Source: Dipteronia dyeriana (lineage: Eukaryota > Streptophyta > Magnoliopsida > Sapindales > Sapindaceae). Taken from it: a stretch of 64,000 nucleotides of DNA. The stretch spans positions 99,137,891 through 99,201,890 of the forward strand of contig CM065298.1 of assembly GCA_032871835.1 (NCBI GenBank). The letters are read 5' to 3'. The stretch's first letter is position 1. Each line of letters starts with the position of its first letter. Below, piece after piece: positions 11,742-23,436 of this stretch. The position numbers and the translations under genes were made by a program. The notes under the pieces were generated by a model. It was not told where the DNA came from. It did not search any database and saw only the letters and a program-made list of their open reading frames with translations.

Positions 11742-12485
11742 ATAGAGGACTCGTGAGCAGGCTACTTCCGCCTAGTTTTTAATCACCAGCAATAATGTAT
11801 TCCATTATTTTTTCATCAATAAAGCCTGTTTTCTTCATTTTAAAATATGTTCTACAGTGATTTGGTTCTACATGGGAAAATTCGATATTATCACCCCAAG
11901 ACCAGGGATTAGCCGGGGAAGCCCCTTCGCTATCCCTGATGCCTCAGCAGGGCACTAACCCCCCATCAAGGAGGGTCTGAGTGTAAGAGCATAGTTGTCA
12001 TCCAGATCTCGAGACCAGGATGTAGCTAGATAGCCCTCCTGATGCCTTTGTCGGGCTACAACCTCTAAGAAGGATCTGAGTGTAAGAGCATGGTTTCTAT
12101 CCAGATCTCAAGACTAGGAAATAGCTAGAAAGCCCTCCTGATGCCTTTGTCGAGCTACAACCTCTAAGAAGGATCTGCGTGTAAAAGCATGGTTTCCATC
12201 CAAATCTCAAGACCAGGAAATAGCTAGATAGCCCTCCTAATGCTTTGGTCGGGCTACAACCTCCAAGAAGGATCTAAGTGTAAGAACATAGTTACCATCT
12301 AGATCTCAAGACCAAGAAATAGCTAGATAGACCTCCTAATGCCTTGGTCGGGCTACAACCCCCAAGAAGGACTCAAGTTTAAGAGCGTGATAGCCATCCC
12401 GATCTCCAGACTAGGAGAGGGCTAGATAGCTCTCCTTGATGCCTTACTCGGGCTATAACCCCCTAAAGGGGCTCTAGAATGGAAA
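11742..12485 (+). repeat. element A 3' tandem repeat block, about 99-bp units
   Basis: The landmark CTGAGTGTAAGAGCA (or a near match) recurs at 11977, 12076, 12175, 12275 and about 12372, giving periods of 97-100 bp and about five to six units. Each unit contains CCATCCAGATCTCAAGACC, GGAAATAGCTAGATAGCCC and TCGGGCTAC. The block lies between the ends of pol (+) and the antisense gene (-). Tat-lineage elements are known to carry variable tandem repeats in this position. Confidence 0.88.
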
Positions 12486-12990
12486 GCTCTTTTACTTAAA
12501 CTCCAATGTCTTAGTTATTACTGGTCGCTAATTCTTCGTGTATATGTGGTTGCTTACTGTGGCAGGTGCGGACTAGCCTACAATCATACAAGGGGACTAT
12601 CTACTAAAGTCACCAAGTTATATGTTTCTGTTAAGAGTCGAAAGCTCGAGCTAGCTATCTACTTTCACACTTAAGCAATTTTTCTACCTTGTTGCTTTTC
12701 CCAAGTTAAGTCTAGTTGTTTTAGAGGCTGCACCTAGATCGAGATTAGAAATGAAGCAAGTACATGCCAATCAAGTCAAAATTTGAATAAGATCTAAAGT
12801 CAATTTTCATTAATGAAATGGAGAGCCTATCCCTGGTAAGGCTACAACAATCAAACAGGGAGCCAAACCCCTGGTTCCGGGCTACAAAGTGCTAGTAAAA
12901 AAAATGATGATGATGATGATCAAGCATGAGTAAAGATGGGATGCCTACCCCCCTTTCCGAGCATTCGGAACAAGTTACAAGAAGATAGAT
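12486..12990. other. element A spacer between tandem repeats and antisense gene
   Basis: No reading frame. The same sequence occurs in elements C, D and E, so it is a family feature: the convergent 3' ends of the sense and antisense transcripts. It includes a short (GAT)n run at 12905-12922. Confidence 0.7.
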
Positions 12991-15458
12991 TCAAACTTCT
13001 ACATCCTCCTGATTTCCTCCAGCTTCCCCTCCCTCAAGATGAACCTTGCCCCCTGCTCCTCTTTCTGGTGGTCGCTCATCCTGGTTAGCCGCCTCTACCA
13101 CCTTTTCCTGAGGATGCCCATCGATTGCTTGTTGCTCAGCTGTTGACCACCATCATGACCTCATGTGGTATGGCTGTATTAAGAAGGTTGGCCATTGACT
13201 CTGACATGCTCTCTCCCATTGTTGGTTCTCCCATTGAAGGCACTTTAAAGGGGTCTCGGGCTTCTGTAAGGCCTCATTCTGGCTCTATGGGTAGAACCGC
13301 CCTCCAGGATTCTCCTAGACCGGACATTGGGAAGACGAGAGAAGGAGGAGGAAGGTTTGACACAACTTTTTTCTTCCAAATTTCAACCATATTAGAGGGA
13401 TCAAAGTCATCACCTAAGGGAGGAGACATCTCTGCGACCTTGGCCAATATCTTCTTCCTATCCCAGATGGTAATAATTGACAGGTCGAAGAGGGATGAGA
13501 TGGCTTCAGTAACCTAGTAGGAGACATAAAAGTATCCCTCACTGAAGGAGGAGTCCACCTCAGACTGAAGCCTGGCAACTTGGGCTTACAGACCTAGGTT
13601 TTCAATTTCCAGCGCCTTCGCTTTTTTCTTCCAGTTATCCCGTTGGCTGGCTCGACGCTGAGACCGAAGGGTTTCTTGATCGAAAGACCGTTTCAAACTC
13701 TCATGGTCACACTGAAGTTTGGCCAGTTGTTCTTCTATCCCCCTTCAGCTAAAGGTCATCTCCTATATCAAGGCTTGAGCCCATGCCATTAGTTATATAG
13801 ACCGCTCAGCTTCAGCCCTGGCTGCCCGGTCACGGAAAGAAGCTATATGGAGGCCCATGGCTACTTGGTATTTAAAGGCCTGCAAAGGGAATTCAAGTTA
13901 GGAAATGACAAATCAAACTACTACATGAGAAAGTAAAAGGCGAAGACTACCTCGGCCAAGAGGGCAGAACCCTTGGTAACCAGAATATCTAAGGGCATTG
14001 AAGCCATCATAGAAAGACTACCCCTGGGCAGAAAGCAACAAATTTCCCTATAACCTTGTCTTGAAATGCAGAGCCAGATTGATCATGTGGGCAAGCAGGG
14101 GAAATCCCTTATACACCAGTTTCGGGGTCCTTTGAAGCCTGGGAGACTGGAAGTATAGAAGGAAAGGCAGAAGTATCTAGTAGGCGCAGAGTAGGGGCGT
14201 TAGGAGTAGGAGCAGAAGCAGAAGTAGGGGTACATAGAGCAGGAGCTGACGTTATTACGTAAGCAGCTTGAGAAATGAAGGCCTCTTTACCCTGTACCTT
14301 GGCAGTTGGAGAGGCGAGGAGTGATAACTTGGACCTGTACTGGGAAGAGGATGGAGTAGGAGTAGGAGCAGACAGTACCTCAACTGGAGCGAATAGCTCT
14401 TCTTTATCTGGAGAAACCAGAGGCTTTTCTTGACTCGACTTGACATAAGGAGGAGGAGTGCGAGTTTGATGGGCTTCATGGGAAGTTGGAGCAACAACAA
14501 AAACTGTTAAAAAAAAGGTTAAGCCATCAGAACTGAACCATTCAACGACACAAAGCTTGATGGTTCAAGGTACTTATGAGGAGTAGCGTCGTATATTCGT
14601 AGATAGCAGTTTACCCGACGAGGATCAAAAGGGTTAGCAGTCGGGAACTACAGGTTCAAGTACTTCCTAGCAAGGATGGTTTTCAACACCGCATCAGACT
14701 CGACAGACAAGGTATCTCGGCTTCACGTGGGCTTATCGTTGAAAGCAGTGGGGACTGCAAACTCGTGCCCACATATAAAGATCGAGCTCCCCCAATCATC
14801 GCCAGCCAATATCCATTCTTCTTTCCAGGCTGGGTCCTTCCTTGAAGCTCTAGGGATGATGAAATTAAACTTGTTCTTGGCCTTGGCGTAAAACTGACCT
14901 CGGGGAACCCTGGCCAGGCTCCTAATTTAAAAGAGGATAGCAAACTCCTCTACCCAGGGCTCCCTAATTATCTTGCTTAGCTCGTACTGCTCCTACCACA
15001 GCATGAGGAAGCCGATCAGGTGCCTCCAGAAGCCGAGTGTCAACTAGAGGGGAGCTAGCTGAAGGGTGTTGAGAGCTCGTCGAAGGGTAGGTTGAAACTG
15101 GAGCCTTACCCCACACTCGAAGGCCGCCACATAGATGGGGAGCAGAGTCCAGAATGACCCTGAAGTCATATGGAAGGCATCTCTTCAGGAAAGGATCGAC
15201 AACCTTGACTTGATCCTTTCCAGGGATGCCGACCCTATTATCTTCACCGGAATCCTCATGAACCAAGTTGAGAAGACTGTCTGGTTGGTTAGAAAACCCA
15301 GCCCCGATTGCTACATTCTGGTTCGATCGACGACGTTGCTGGGACGGAGGTGAGTCATCCCCATCTAGGTCTCGTCGAGCCCGCTTTCCGTGGGTAAGAC
15401 TCGAAACCTCTATGCCTTCAACAAGGGAGTCAACAGAGTCATGACTGATATTCGACAT
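12991..15458 (-). pseudogene. element A antisense gene (aORF), PF04195-like plus coiled coil, two introns
   Basis: Minus strand. The start is at 15458 (MSNISHDSVD), matching the aORF start in C, E and F. Exon 1 runs to 14578, intron 1 is 14577-14504 (ends TAACAG; donor decayed from GT to AT), exon 2 runs to 13951, intron 2 is 13950-13880 (GT...CAG intact), and exon 3 ends with TGA at 12991. Compared with copy E, about 120 bp are missing from exon 1 near 15139, causing a frameshift. The product would be a gypsy-associated PF04195-like protein with a coiled-coil, acidic C-terminus; its biochemical role is unknown. A plus-strand frame at 13125-13517 is only its shadow. Confidence 0.8.
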
Positions 15459-15823
15459 GGTGGAACAGGGCTTGGGGACTGAGAAAAAAAGAAAAATCGA
15501 CAGGAGGTATAGAGAGAGGAAGTTCAAAAATTTGAAATTGAAGGAATGCGTAAGGAAGTGGCGATGAGTTTGAATTTAAATAGGAGCTAGGATGGTAGTG
15601 ACATCAACGAGATCGTTGGGAGGGTTACCTTGAACCACGGAGAGGGCCATAACACAACCAGATTTCTTCGAAGTGTACGCCAATCCATGCTCTCCACGTC
15701 ACTTGAGTAATTAGTGAGAAGATTTCATTCGAGATCCTCAATAATGATTTGGTAACGGAAAATTTCCCAATTCAAAAATAAGGAATTTGACTCCAACCCT
15801 AACTTTACCACCGGTGTTCAAGT
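15459..15823 (-). promoter_or_regulatory. element A aORF promoter region with TATA box
   Basis: On the minus strand CCTATTTAAATTC (about 15572-15584) lies about 115 bp upstream of the aORF start. A TATTTAA box sits at the same distance in copies C, E and F. The whole interval between the polypurine tract and the aORF start is conserved in the family. Confidence 0.65.
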
Positions 15824-15836
15824 CAGAGGGGACTTC
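15824..15836 (+). other. element A polypurine tract
   Basis: CAGAGGGGACTTC immediately precedes the 3' LTR. The AGAGGGGA core is the expected plus-strand primer and is repeated at the same place in C, E and F (AAAGGGGA in E). Confidence 0.75.
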
Positions 15837-16986
15837 TGTTAGTAGTAAAATTTGGATTAGGGGTCAAAGAGAAATTTCCACTCTCCTAGGTCGAATCAAA
15901 GCCCAAAATCGCCAGTCATGATACCCTAGGCGAACACTAGAATTCGGGCTTCTCGAGGCCACCTATCCAGAAACCTCGGTTTCTGGGGTCGGGCTCCAAA
16001 ACCACCCCGTGAAAGCGAGAAAGAATCATCGAGCTCAAGAAGCACTCAAAGTGAATCCCAACACGAACAAGAATGAGCTCCTTCCAGGTCAAGGCTTCCC
16101 AAGGTCAGATTTAACTCATAGCCTAAGCCAGAAGCCCGTCAACCATTCCAGAAGCCTACTGCCCCCGTCAGATATGAAGAGAGAGCCTCTAAGTGGATCA
16201 GGTTCATGCTATAGCTAATTTATTAAGGGACACCCGTAGCCTACCTATACATGAAAGAAAAATCTTGCCTAATCTACACTACCTCCCGTTAGTGCTCGCA
16301 AGGCTATCCGAAGCTTCTAAGACCAGAACTAAAGCATGGATCTGTCTTGCTATAAAAAATAGCTAATGACCTCCATGAAGAATCATGCCATGAATACACA
16401 CAAGATCATATCTACATTATAATGAACATAAAAATGATGCATACGTGTAAGACAAGAGTTTGATTATTAAAAGGAAACAAACTTATCTCCTCCAACGATA
16501 ATCTTGAGTTCGTAATTTACTCGAAGTCAACGACTTTCAAATAGAGGATTTCACCCGATAAGGAGGGAGCGGATTCATAAAATCATGGCTGGCGATTCAC
16601 GAGTTTAAACCTCCTTGGAGCATGTATAAATAGGTCAAAGTATGATGTAGAAAAGATAGGAAAAAATAGAGTAAAAAAGAAAAAGAATTACGTCAGGCCT
16701 AAATTCTGTGATCAGAACACGGCCATCATTCTATCTACTATTCGACATGCACGAAGTTGCCACCCTCCAATGTCTTAGAGAGATTGTGAGTGTATGTGAG
16801 AGATTTCTGTATACCACGAGAGATCAATAATAAAGCTCTTATTTGCTATCACATTATCATTCAAATATTCGTTTCTATCTTAACGAGTCAGATGTCTAAG
16901 GTACTGACCCCTGCCACCACCTCCGTGGTAGTGGTCTCGAGGGTGTTGGTTGGAATTTCTCATCTTGAACAAATTTCCCGTTAATA
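15837..16986 (+). repeat. element A 3' LTR, about 1150 bp
   Basis: It starts TGTTAGTAGTAAAATTTGG and ends CCCGTTAATA (canonical GTTAACA with the final C changed to T). A TATAAATA box is at 16625-16632 and AATAAA at 16829-16834, bracketing the likely R region. The sequence CACCTCCGTGGTAGTGGTCT and the closing CAAATTTCCCGTTAA block are shared with all LTRs of the family here. Confidence 0.88.
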
Positions 16987-17291
16987 GAGGGATTGGATTC
17001 AGAGAATCATAGCGGGAGAATCATAAATTTGACCTATTTTGACTGTGCATAAATATGCCTAAGTATGCACTAAGAGAATGGGGGATCGACAACTAATAGA
17101 GGAAAACAAAATGGTGAGTAAGAGTCAATTCATAGCATAAATTCTGTAATCAGAGCAAGACTGCCATTATATAGTACTTTTCGACAGACACGAAGTTGCC
17201 ACCATACTATACCCAGCAAGATTAAGAGTATTTGAGAGACTGTATTTGGGAGATTTTATGTACAACATACGCAATCTATAATAAAGATTTA
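16987..17291 (+). repeat. internal LTR fragment (Y) between elements A and B
   Basis: GAGGGATTGGATTCAGAGAA matches the middle of the family LTR (compare 16562-16581). The fragment continues through the TATA region (CATAAATATGCC) to the polyadenylation area (CTATAATAAAG), then jumps to the start of the next LTR at 17292. It has neither LTR end. It reads as a piece of an older LTR that received element A on its left (GAGGG target candidate) and element B on its right. Confidence 0.75.
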
Positions 17292-18434
17292 TGGTAGTAG
17301 CCAAATTTGGCTATGGACTAAAGAGAAATTTGTCACTCCCCTGGCTTGGGTCCAAACTTGAGATTACCCCACCACGAAACCCTAGGATCGAGCTTTGGCA
17401 CCACCCCGGAGAAACGAAGAAAGGTTGCCGAGCTCAGGAAGCATCCAAGGAGAAGCCTGATACAAACGAATCGAGCCCCTTACAACAAATCAAGGCTCAC
17501 CGAGGTCAAATCTACATCGTAACCTCCCCAAGAGCCCACCATCCTCTCTAGACTTAAATGAGAACCTATTAAGCATCTGGCCTATACCTCGAGAATGCTT
17601 CATCTAGCCGAGAGAAGATATAAACCTATCTGGACAAGTAGTAGGAAGCTCGCCAAAGCCCCGTTGCCACCAAAAGGTGCCCATGTTGTCATCCCAAGCT
17701 CCAAGGGACCTGGAAAGGTCAGACCAAACTCTTAGTACCAAAATCAGGGCACAGATTTACCTCATACTACGAAACAGTACTCGACGACCTTCATGAAGAA
17801 TCACGCCATGAAGGAACACAAGAACATATCCACACCTAGTAAACAATAAATTGCCACATACGTTCAGGGCAAGAGATTGAGTCCAAATAAGAAACAAACT
17901 TATCTCCAACAAAGATATTCTCAACTCCGTCATAAATCTAATGTCAATGACTTTTAAATAAAATATACCACCTGATAAGGAGAGAACGGATTTGGAGAAT
18001 CATGGCGGGAGAAGTTTAAACCTACTTGAACCATGTCTAAATACGCCAAAGGATGATGAAAGAAAGGGATGAATCAACAGTAATAAAGGAGAAAAGAAAA
18101 AGGATACGAAATGAGAGGTTGAACTCCGACCTAAATTCCTTGATCAGAACACGACCATCATTATTTTCCACTGCTAGACAGGCATAAGGTTGCCACCTCA
18201 TTGTATCCCAGTGAGATTGAGTATATATTTGAGAGGTTTTTATACGATATTGTGATAAATAACATAGTCGTGTTATTGTTCCTTTTCTCATTACGTTAAC
18301 ATTTGTTTTGAACACTTACCTTTACTCAAGCAATCTAGGTACCAAAGGTACTGAACCCCGGCCATCACCAACATGGTAATGGTCTCGAGTGTGTTAATCG
18401 GAATTTCTAATCTTGAGCAAATTTTCCGTTAACA
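17292..18434 (+). repeat. element B 5' LTR, about 1143 bp
   Basis: It starts TGGTAGTAGCCAAATTTGG (one change from TGTTAGTAG) and ends TTTCCGTTAACA, followed at once by the primer site. The TATA region has decayed to CTAAATACGCC (about 18038). Confidence 0.85.
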
Positions 18435-18438
18435 CTTT

Positions 18439-18457
18439 CTGACGCCATCTGTTGGAA
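18439..18457 (+). other. element B primer-binding site
   Basis: CTGACGCCATCTGTTGGAA occupies the place of CTGGCGCCGTCTGTGGGAA in element D. Several substitutions suggest this copy is older. Confidence 0.6.
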
Positions 18458-18506
18458 CCCCACACCACCATTTTTACATTTTTAAGTTTATTGTTTTACA
18501 ATGATT

Positions 18507-20514
18507 ATGTGGCTTCGCTCATCCCAAGGACAGCCCAAAACCTCAGGACATCAGTCTGCCCCCTCGACCAAGAAAGGGCAGAAGAAGGGAAAGAAATCCA
18601 AGCACCACAAGCCAGCCTCGTATCAATCAGAATTGGAGCAGACTCCAACACTTCAGGCAATGAACCAAACTATGACCAACCAGCATGCTGCGGTCATCGT
18701 GGAGAATGTCCGCCTCCGTCTAGCTATAGAAGGAATTGCTCATCAGCTGTTAGATCTTAGTACCCTATGAGAGGTAAACAGACCCGTTGCCAGGCAATCT
18801 GCCTTTTACCGGTTGGTACCCTCTCCACCAGACCCTGCCCACAATTGGACAGGACCCACAACTTCTATCCGGGATAGGCTAGGGCCAATGCCCCTAGTCC
18901 CAGACAGGTCTACCCACTATCAACCCAGGCAGATCAAGTCAGCAGCCGACGCTTCACCGAGGGTACCTCGCAGCCTCTCTTGATCATTGGCTTCTAGAAG
19001 GGAAACTCAAGCTGAAACTGGTTGTAGTTAGCAAACTGTGCAAGCAAAGCTCACTCCTAAAGATGAAAAAGTGGAAGTGTCCAGCTCATCGGGGGGATCT
19101 GACAATGAGAGCTCTGAGGTTGACTCCAAGAAGCATAAAAATAAGCGTTTGAGGGACCAGCTGGTTAAAATACAGAGGGAGATCCAACAGTTAAAAAAAG
19201 GGAATGGTAAGGAGGTCAATAAGTACCCCCTGAGTGAGATGAACGCTCCATTTACTAGAAAGATTTGGGAGGCGGAGCTCCCACCAAAGTTTAAGATGTC
19301 ATCAGAAAAGTGCTCTAGCACGAAGAACCCTTTAAGCCACTTAGAGAGCTTCATCCAACATATAGAGGTCAAAAACACAACCAGGGCCGCCATGTGCCGG
19401 ATGTTCCCTACCATTCTGACAGATTCTGCCATGACCTGGTTCAGAAAGCTGCCTGCTGGTAGTGAGGACTCTTCACAAAGTTGTCAACCGACTTCTGCTC
19501 ATAATTTCAACGTGTCAAACCTTGTTCCAAGGATCTCAACCATCTACAGTATGTGATCCAGGAGAGAGGAGAAGCTCTTCAAGCTTATGTGGAACGGTTC
19601 CATAAAGAGGTCATCTAGATGGGAGTCTTCAAAGAGAAAGAGACCCTGGCCAACTTTTGTAGAAATCTATGGGCAGGAAAGCTATTCTGATCATTCACCA
19701 AGCACACTCCAGAAACCTACAAAGAACCATACGATCGAGCTTTGGAGCAGATAGAGATCGAGGAATAGCTAAAAGTCAAGTTGGAGCATGACTACATGAG
19801 AGCGGCGAATCGTTAAAAGAAGAAGGTGCCTAGGCAGACACCAGTTCAGAGGATTCAGAACAAACCCCTTTATAGGTCGACATACCATCCTCCCTCGTTT
19901 CAACCTCAATGGGATCAGGTTTCCAGCAAGGAAAAATCCTTCTCTGGATCTCTCCTCCAAAGGGGGTAGCTCCTATAACCCGAGAAGAGATGGGGTTCGA
20001 CCATTATACCCCACTGAATGCATCCTGCGAAACAATCTTCCTCTTCATCCAAGATAAAGGGTTACTGAGGAAGCCGTTACCAATGAAAGTGCCAGCCGAT
20101 GCTAGGAACCGGTACAAGGACTATGACTTCCATGAAGACATCGGGTATAACACATCTGAGTGTTACAGCCTGCGTACCAGATAGAGGCTCTGGTAAGGGA
20201 AGGATGCCTGGTAGAGTTCCTACAACAAGTTAGAGACAACATCCAAATAAGGAAGGAGGTGCAAGCAGAGATCTGGAAAAACGAGGAGAAGCAAAGAGGT
20301 AAACAGAAGGATTTTATACAGCAAAGCCAAGTCATCCATACTATCAGTGGAGGTCTAACCTTGGCTGAATCCTCCAACAATGTCCAGAAGAACTACGCGA
20401 GGAGGAAGGTCAAAGAATTTTGAATCTGGAACAGAGTATTGCAGGCAATTCTTAGTCGTCCTAGATTATCTTCTCTAAGGCAGACACCTACAGCATTGTT
20501 CAGCCCCACGACGA
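18507..20514 (+). pseudogene. element B gag
   Basis: The family start is the ATG at 18507 (MWLRSSQGQ); an in-frame ATG at 18501 also exists. A Gln/Pro-rich N-terminus is followed by an acidic linker (about 19040-19130) and the gag core (about 19300-19760) with AAMCRMFPTILTDSAMTWF. The tail has HYTPLNAS-like sequence (about 20000) and a knuckle-like DYDFHEDIGYNTSECYSL (about 20115-20170). In the C and F copies the same site reads C-x-F/Y-x-x-D-x-G, so the first zinc ligand Cys is Tyr here. Stops at about 18768, 19617 and 19767 and frameshifts disrupt it. Confidence 0.82.
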
Positions 20515-22826
20515 TCTGTTAGTGATCACAGTACTGATCGCTAACTGTGAGGTCCATCGCGTGCTTATCGATTCTGGCAGTAGTTTGGATATCCTCTTCA
20601 AAGATACTTTGGTAAAACTTAACCTGAAGCAGTGGTGCTATAACAGCTGCACAACTCCTTTATATGGTTTCACATGTGACTCTGTCATGTCAGTGGGATT
20701 GAAGATACTCCCCGTGATTGTAGGAACTGCAACCCTCCAGCAAAATACAATGACAAACTTTGTTGTAGTTGACCTTCCAACGACCTACAATGCAATACTA
20801 GTAAGGCCATTACTATCAGCCATCAAGGGAGTCTTGTCAGTCTACCATAACACCTTGAAGTTTCCAGTCAGGAACCAAGTAAACGAGGTACGTGGTGACC
20901 AACTAGCTGCTAGAAAATGTTATGCGGTCTCTTCTAACCTAGCAGTAATGGCAAGACAATTCTTACAAGTATCAACGATCCAAAACCAGGAAGTAATAGG
21001 GATAAACCATGAGGATTCAAAGCCTACTTATCATCCAGAAAGTGATTCCTAGGTCACGGAAGAAGAAGAGCAAGGGAGAGAATGGGCTATCAAACAACCT
21101 ATTGACAAGTTGGAAGAAGTCCCGGTCAGAGAATATGACCCGACCAAAATGGTAAAGGTTGGGGCAGCACAAGAAGCTAGGTTAAAAGAGGGATTGATCA
21201 AGTTGCTCTGGGAGTTCAACGACATTTTTACATTGAGCCATGATGAGATGCCAGGGATCCCCTTGTCTTTGGCATCCCACAAGTTGGCGATCGATCATAC
21301 CATCAAACCTGTCAAACAAAAGAGACTTCATTTTCATGCGGAAAGGAATGCCACAATCCAGGAGGAGGTTGACAAGTTGATCAAGGCTGCTTTCATTAGG
21401 GAAGCCTGATAACCTGACTGGCTCACAAATGTGGTAATGGTCACTAAGGCGAAAGGGAAATGGCGAATGTGTGTCGACTACACTGATCTCAATCGGGCAT
21501 GTCCGAAAGATAGTTTTCCTCTCCCAAAGTAGTGAACAAGCTCCTGAGCTTTATGGACGCATTCTTGGAGTATAACCAGATCATGATGTACCCTGCTGAC
21601 CAGGACAAGACCAGCTTCATCACCAGGCAAGGTCTATACTGTTACAAGGTGATGCTGTTCGGGATTAAGAATGCAAGAGCCATCTACCAGCGGCTGGTCA
21701 ATCGACTATTCAAACCCGAAATTGGAAGATCGATGGAAGTATACATCGATGACATGATCACCAAGTCACAAACCACATATATGCATCATGAAGGCCTTCG
21801 CCTAACTTTTCTGATAATAAGGGAAAACCAAATGCGTCTGAACCCCTCTAAATGTGCATGTGGGGTAACTGTAGGAAAGTTCTTGGGCTTTATGGTCAAT
21901 GAGAGAGGTAAAGAGGCTAATCCGAAAAAAATCAGAGCCATCATGGACCTAGATTCCCCGACTTCTCTAAAGCAAGTGCAGGCCCTAATATGGATTATTG
22001 CAGCTCTTAATCGGTTCATCTCTCGTTCCACAGATAAGTGTCTCCCTTTCTTCAGAATCATCAAACAAGGAAAAAACATGAAATAGGATCAGGAAAGTGA
22101 GCAGGCTTTTCAAGCTTTAAAGGAGTACCTGGCCAGGCCAGCCCAGCCTAGCGCTGTTAGTCAAACCGATCCCCGGTGGGGAGCTCCAGATTTACCTGGT
22201 TTTCTCTGAAACAGCAGTGAGCGGAGATTTTTTCAAGTAGTGTGGAGATAGAGTGCAGTGACCCATTTACTATGTAAGTCATACGCTGACCAAGCCAGAA
22301 AAAAACTACACCCTCCTAGAGAAGCTCGCTTTCGCCCTAGTCACCTCAACTAGGAAGTTACGGCCTTACTTCTAAGCTCACTCGGTTGCGGTGGTAACGG
22401 ATCAACCTCTTCACCAATTCCTGTAGAGGTCGGACATTTCCAAAAGGTTAATTTTATGGGCCTTGGAGCTTAGTCAGTTTGATTTGATGTACAAGTCCAG
22501 AACTGTGATTAAAGTCCAAGATCTAGCAGACTTTGTGGTAGAATTCTCAGCGCTCCCAAGTCAAGGGACTTTCGTATTATCAGATCTAGCCCAAGAGAAG
22601 CCCCTAAAGTTGAACAGATTTCTAGAAGATTTCAAAGCATGGATCCTTTACACAGATGGAGCTTCGGTAGGCTGAGGTGGGGGAAAGGGGGAGATAGCAT
22701 AGTTTTAACAGATCCAGAGAAGATTAAAGTCTACCACTACTTCAGGTTCGAATTCAAGGCTACCAACAATGAGATTGAGTATGAATCGCTTATAGCAGGG
22801 ATGAAGGTAGCCATCGAGAAGGGTAT
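20515..22826 (+). pseudogene. element B protease, RT and RNase H remnant
   Basis: The protease (20522-21050) reads through 176 codons with LIDSGSSLDIL and AILVRPLL, one of the best preserved proteases in the window. RT follows (about 21110-22086), with KWRMCVDYTDLN, MLFGIKNARAIYQ and an intact YIDDMIT, but about 27 bp are deleted near 21530. RNase H (about 22090-22560) ends in an RYKPRTVIKAQ-like stretch. The second RNase H (from 22630) has LYTDGAS and KATNNEIEYESLIAG, then stops at about 22826 where the antisense gene begins. No integrase remains. Confidence 0.83.
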
Positions 22827-23436
22827 CCATTGACTCCGTCATGCTCTCTCCCACTTCCAGATCTTCTCTAGAAGACACTTTAGAGGGGTCTCGGGCTTCT
22901 GGATGGCCTCCTTCATGCTCCACGGGCAAACCCTCATGAGAATTCTTTGGGACCTGATGCTGGGAAAACGGGAGGAGGAGGAGGAGGAGGATGAGGAAGG
23001 TCTGACATAACTGGATGTCTCCCAGCTCAAGCCATATTAAAGAGACCTGATTCATCACCTTCAAGATGAGACATCTTAGCGACCTTAGCCATTATTTTCT
23101 CCCTATCCCAGCCATAAATACCCGCTTGCAGTTTAGCTACCAGAGCGTGCAGGGCTGATTCTCGATATCTAGCGTTTTCACTTTTTCCTTACAAGAGTCC
23201 CTCTGCTCAGACCGAAGGGTTTCTAAGTCAAGGAACCTCTTCGTCCTCTCATAATCACACCGAAGCTCGGCTAGCTCCGCTCTATCCCTTTTTGACTATA
23301 GACCATCTCTTGTACTAAGTCTTGAGCCCACGCTAACAACTCTATGGCTCGCTTAGCTTCAGCTTCAGCTTTGGTTGCCCGATCACGGAGAAAAGCTAGC
23401 TGGTGGCCTATGGCCACGTTAAATTTGAAGACATGT
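22827..23436 (-). pseudogene. element B aORF, coiled-coil exon fragment
   Basis: On the minus strand this matches exon 3 of the antisense gene: a coiled-coil region with Ala/Glu-rich repeats (about 23420-23180) and an acidic tail. The right end stops just after the exon-3 start, where element D's LTR begins. The left end is the deletion junction with the second RNase H. A GGA/GAG run (22973-22998) codes Ser/Pro repeats on the antisense strand. Confidence 0.72.

Larger units (their letters stand above)
5411..16986 (+). mobile_element. Ty3/gypsy Tat-lineage element A (5' LTR cut off by copia insertion)
   Basis: In order: primer site 5415, gag from 5484, an hAT fragment replacing part of gag (6948-7580), protease, RT, RNase H, second RNase H and integrase to 11741, 98-99-bp tandem repeats (11880-12480), antisense gene (15458-12991), polypurine tract (15824-15836) and 3' LTR (15837-16986). 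The 5' LTR should lie to the left of the copia element, beyond the window. The sequence after the 3' LTR begins GAGGG, a candidate 5-bp target duplication inside an older LTR (fragment Y). Confidence 0.85.
17292..23436 (+). mobile_element. Ty3/gypsy Tat-lineage element B, internally deleted and split by element D
   Basis: 5' LTR, primer site, gag, protease, RT, RNase H and the start of the second RNase H are present. At about 22827 the sequence jumps straight into the antisense gene in minus orientation, losing the integrase, the tandem repeats and the aORF C-terminus. At 23437 the aORF is interrupted by a new LTR start (element D). The rest of B should lie right of D, outside the window. Confidence 0.8.

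Noticed and set aside
13125..13517. 130-codon plus-strand frame
   Set aside because: It lies exactly over the exon-3 region of the antisense gene on the other strand and has no counterpart in copies C or E.
19038..19556. Separate gene in the acidic/Lys-rich 172-codon frame
   Set aside because: It is the linker and core of element B gag, collinear with gag of the other copies.
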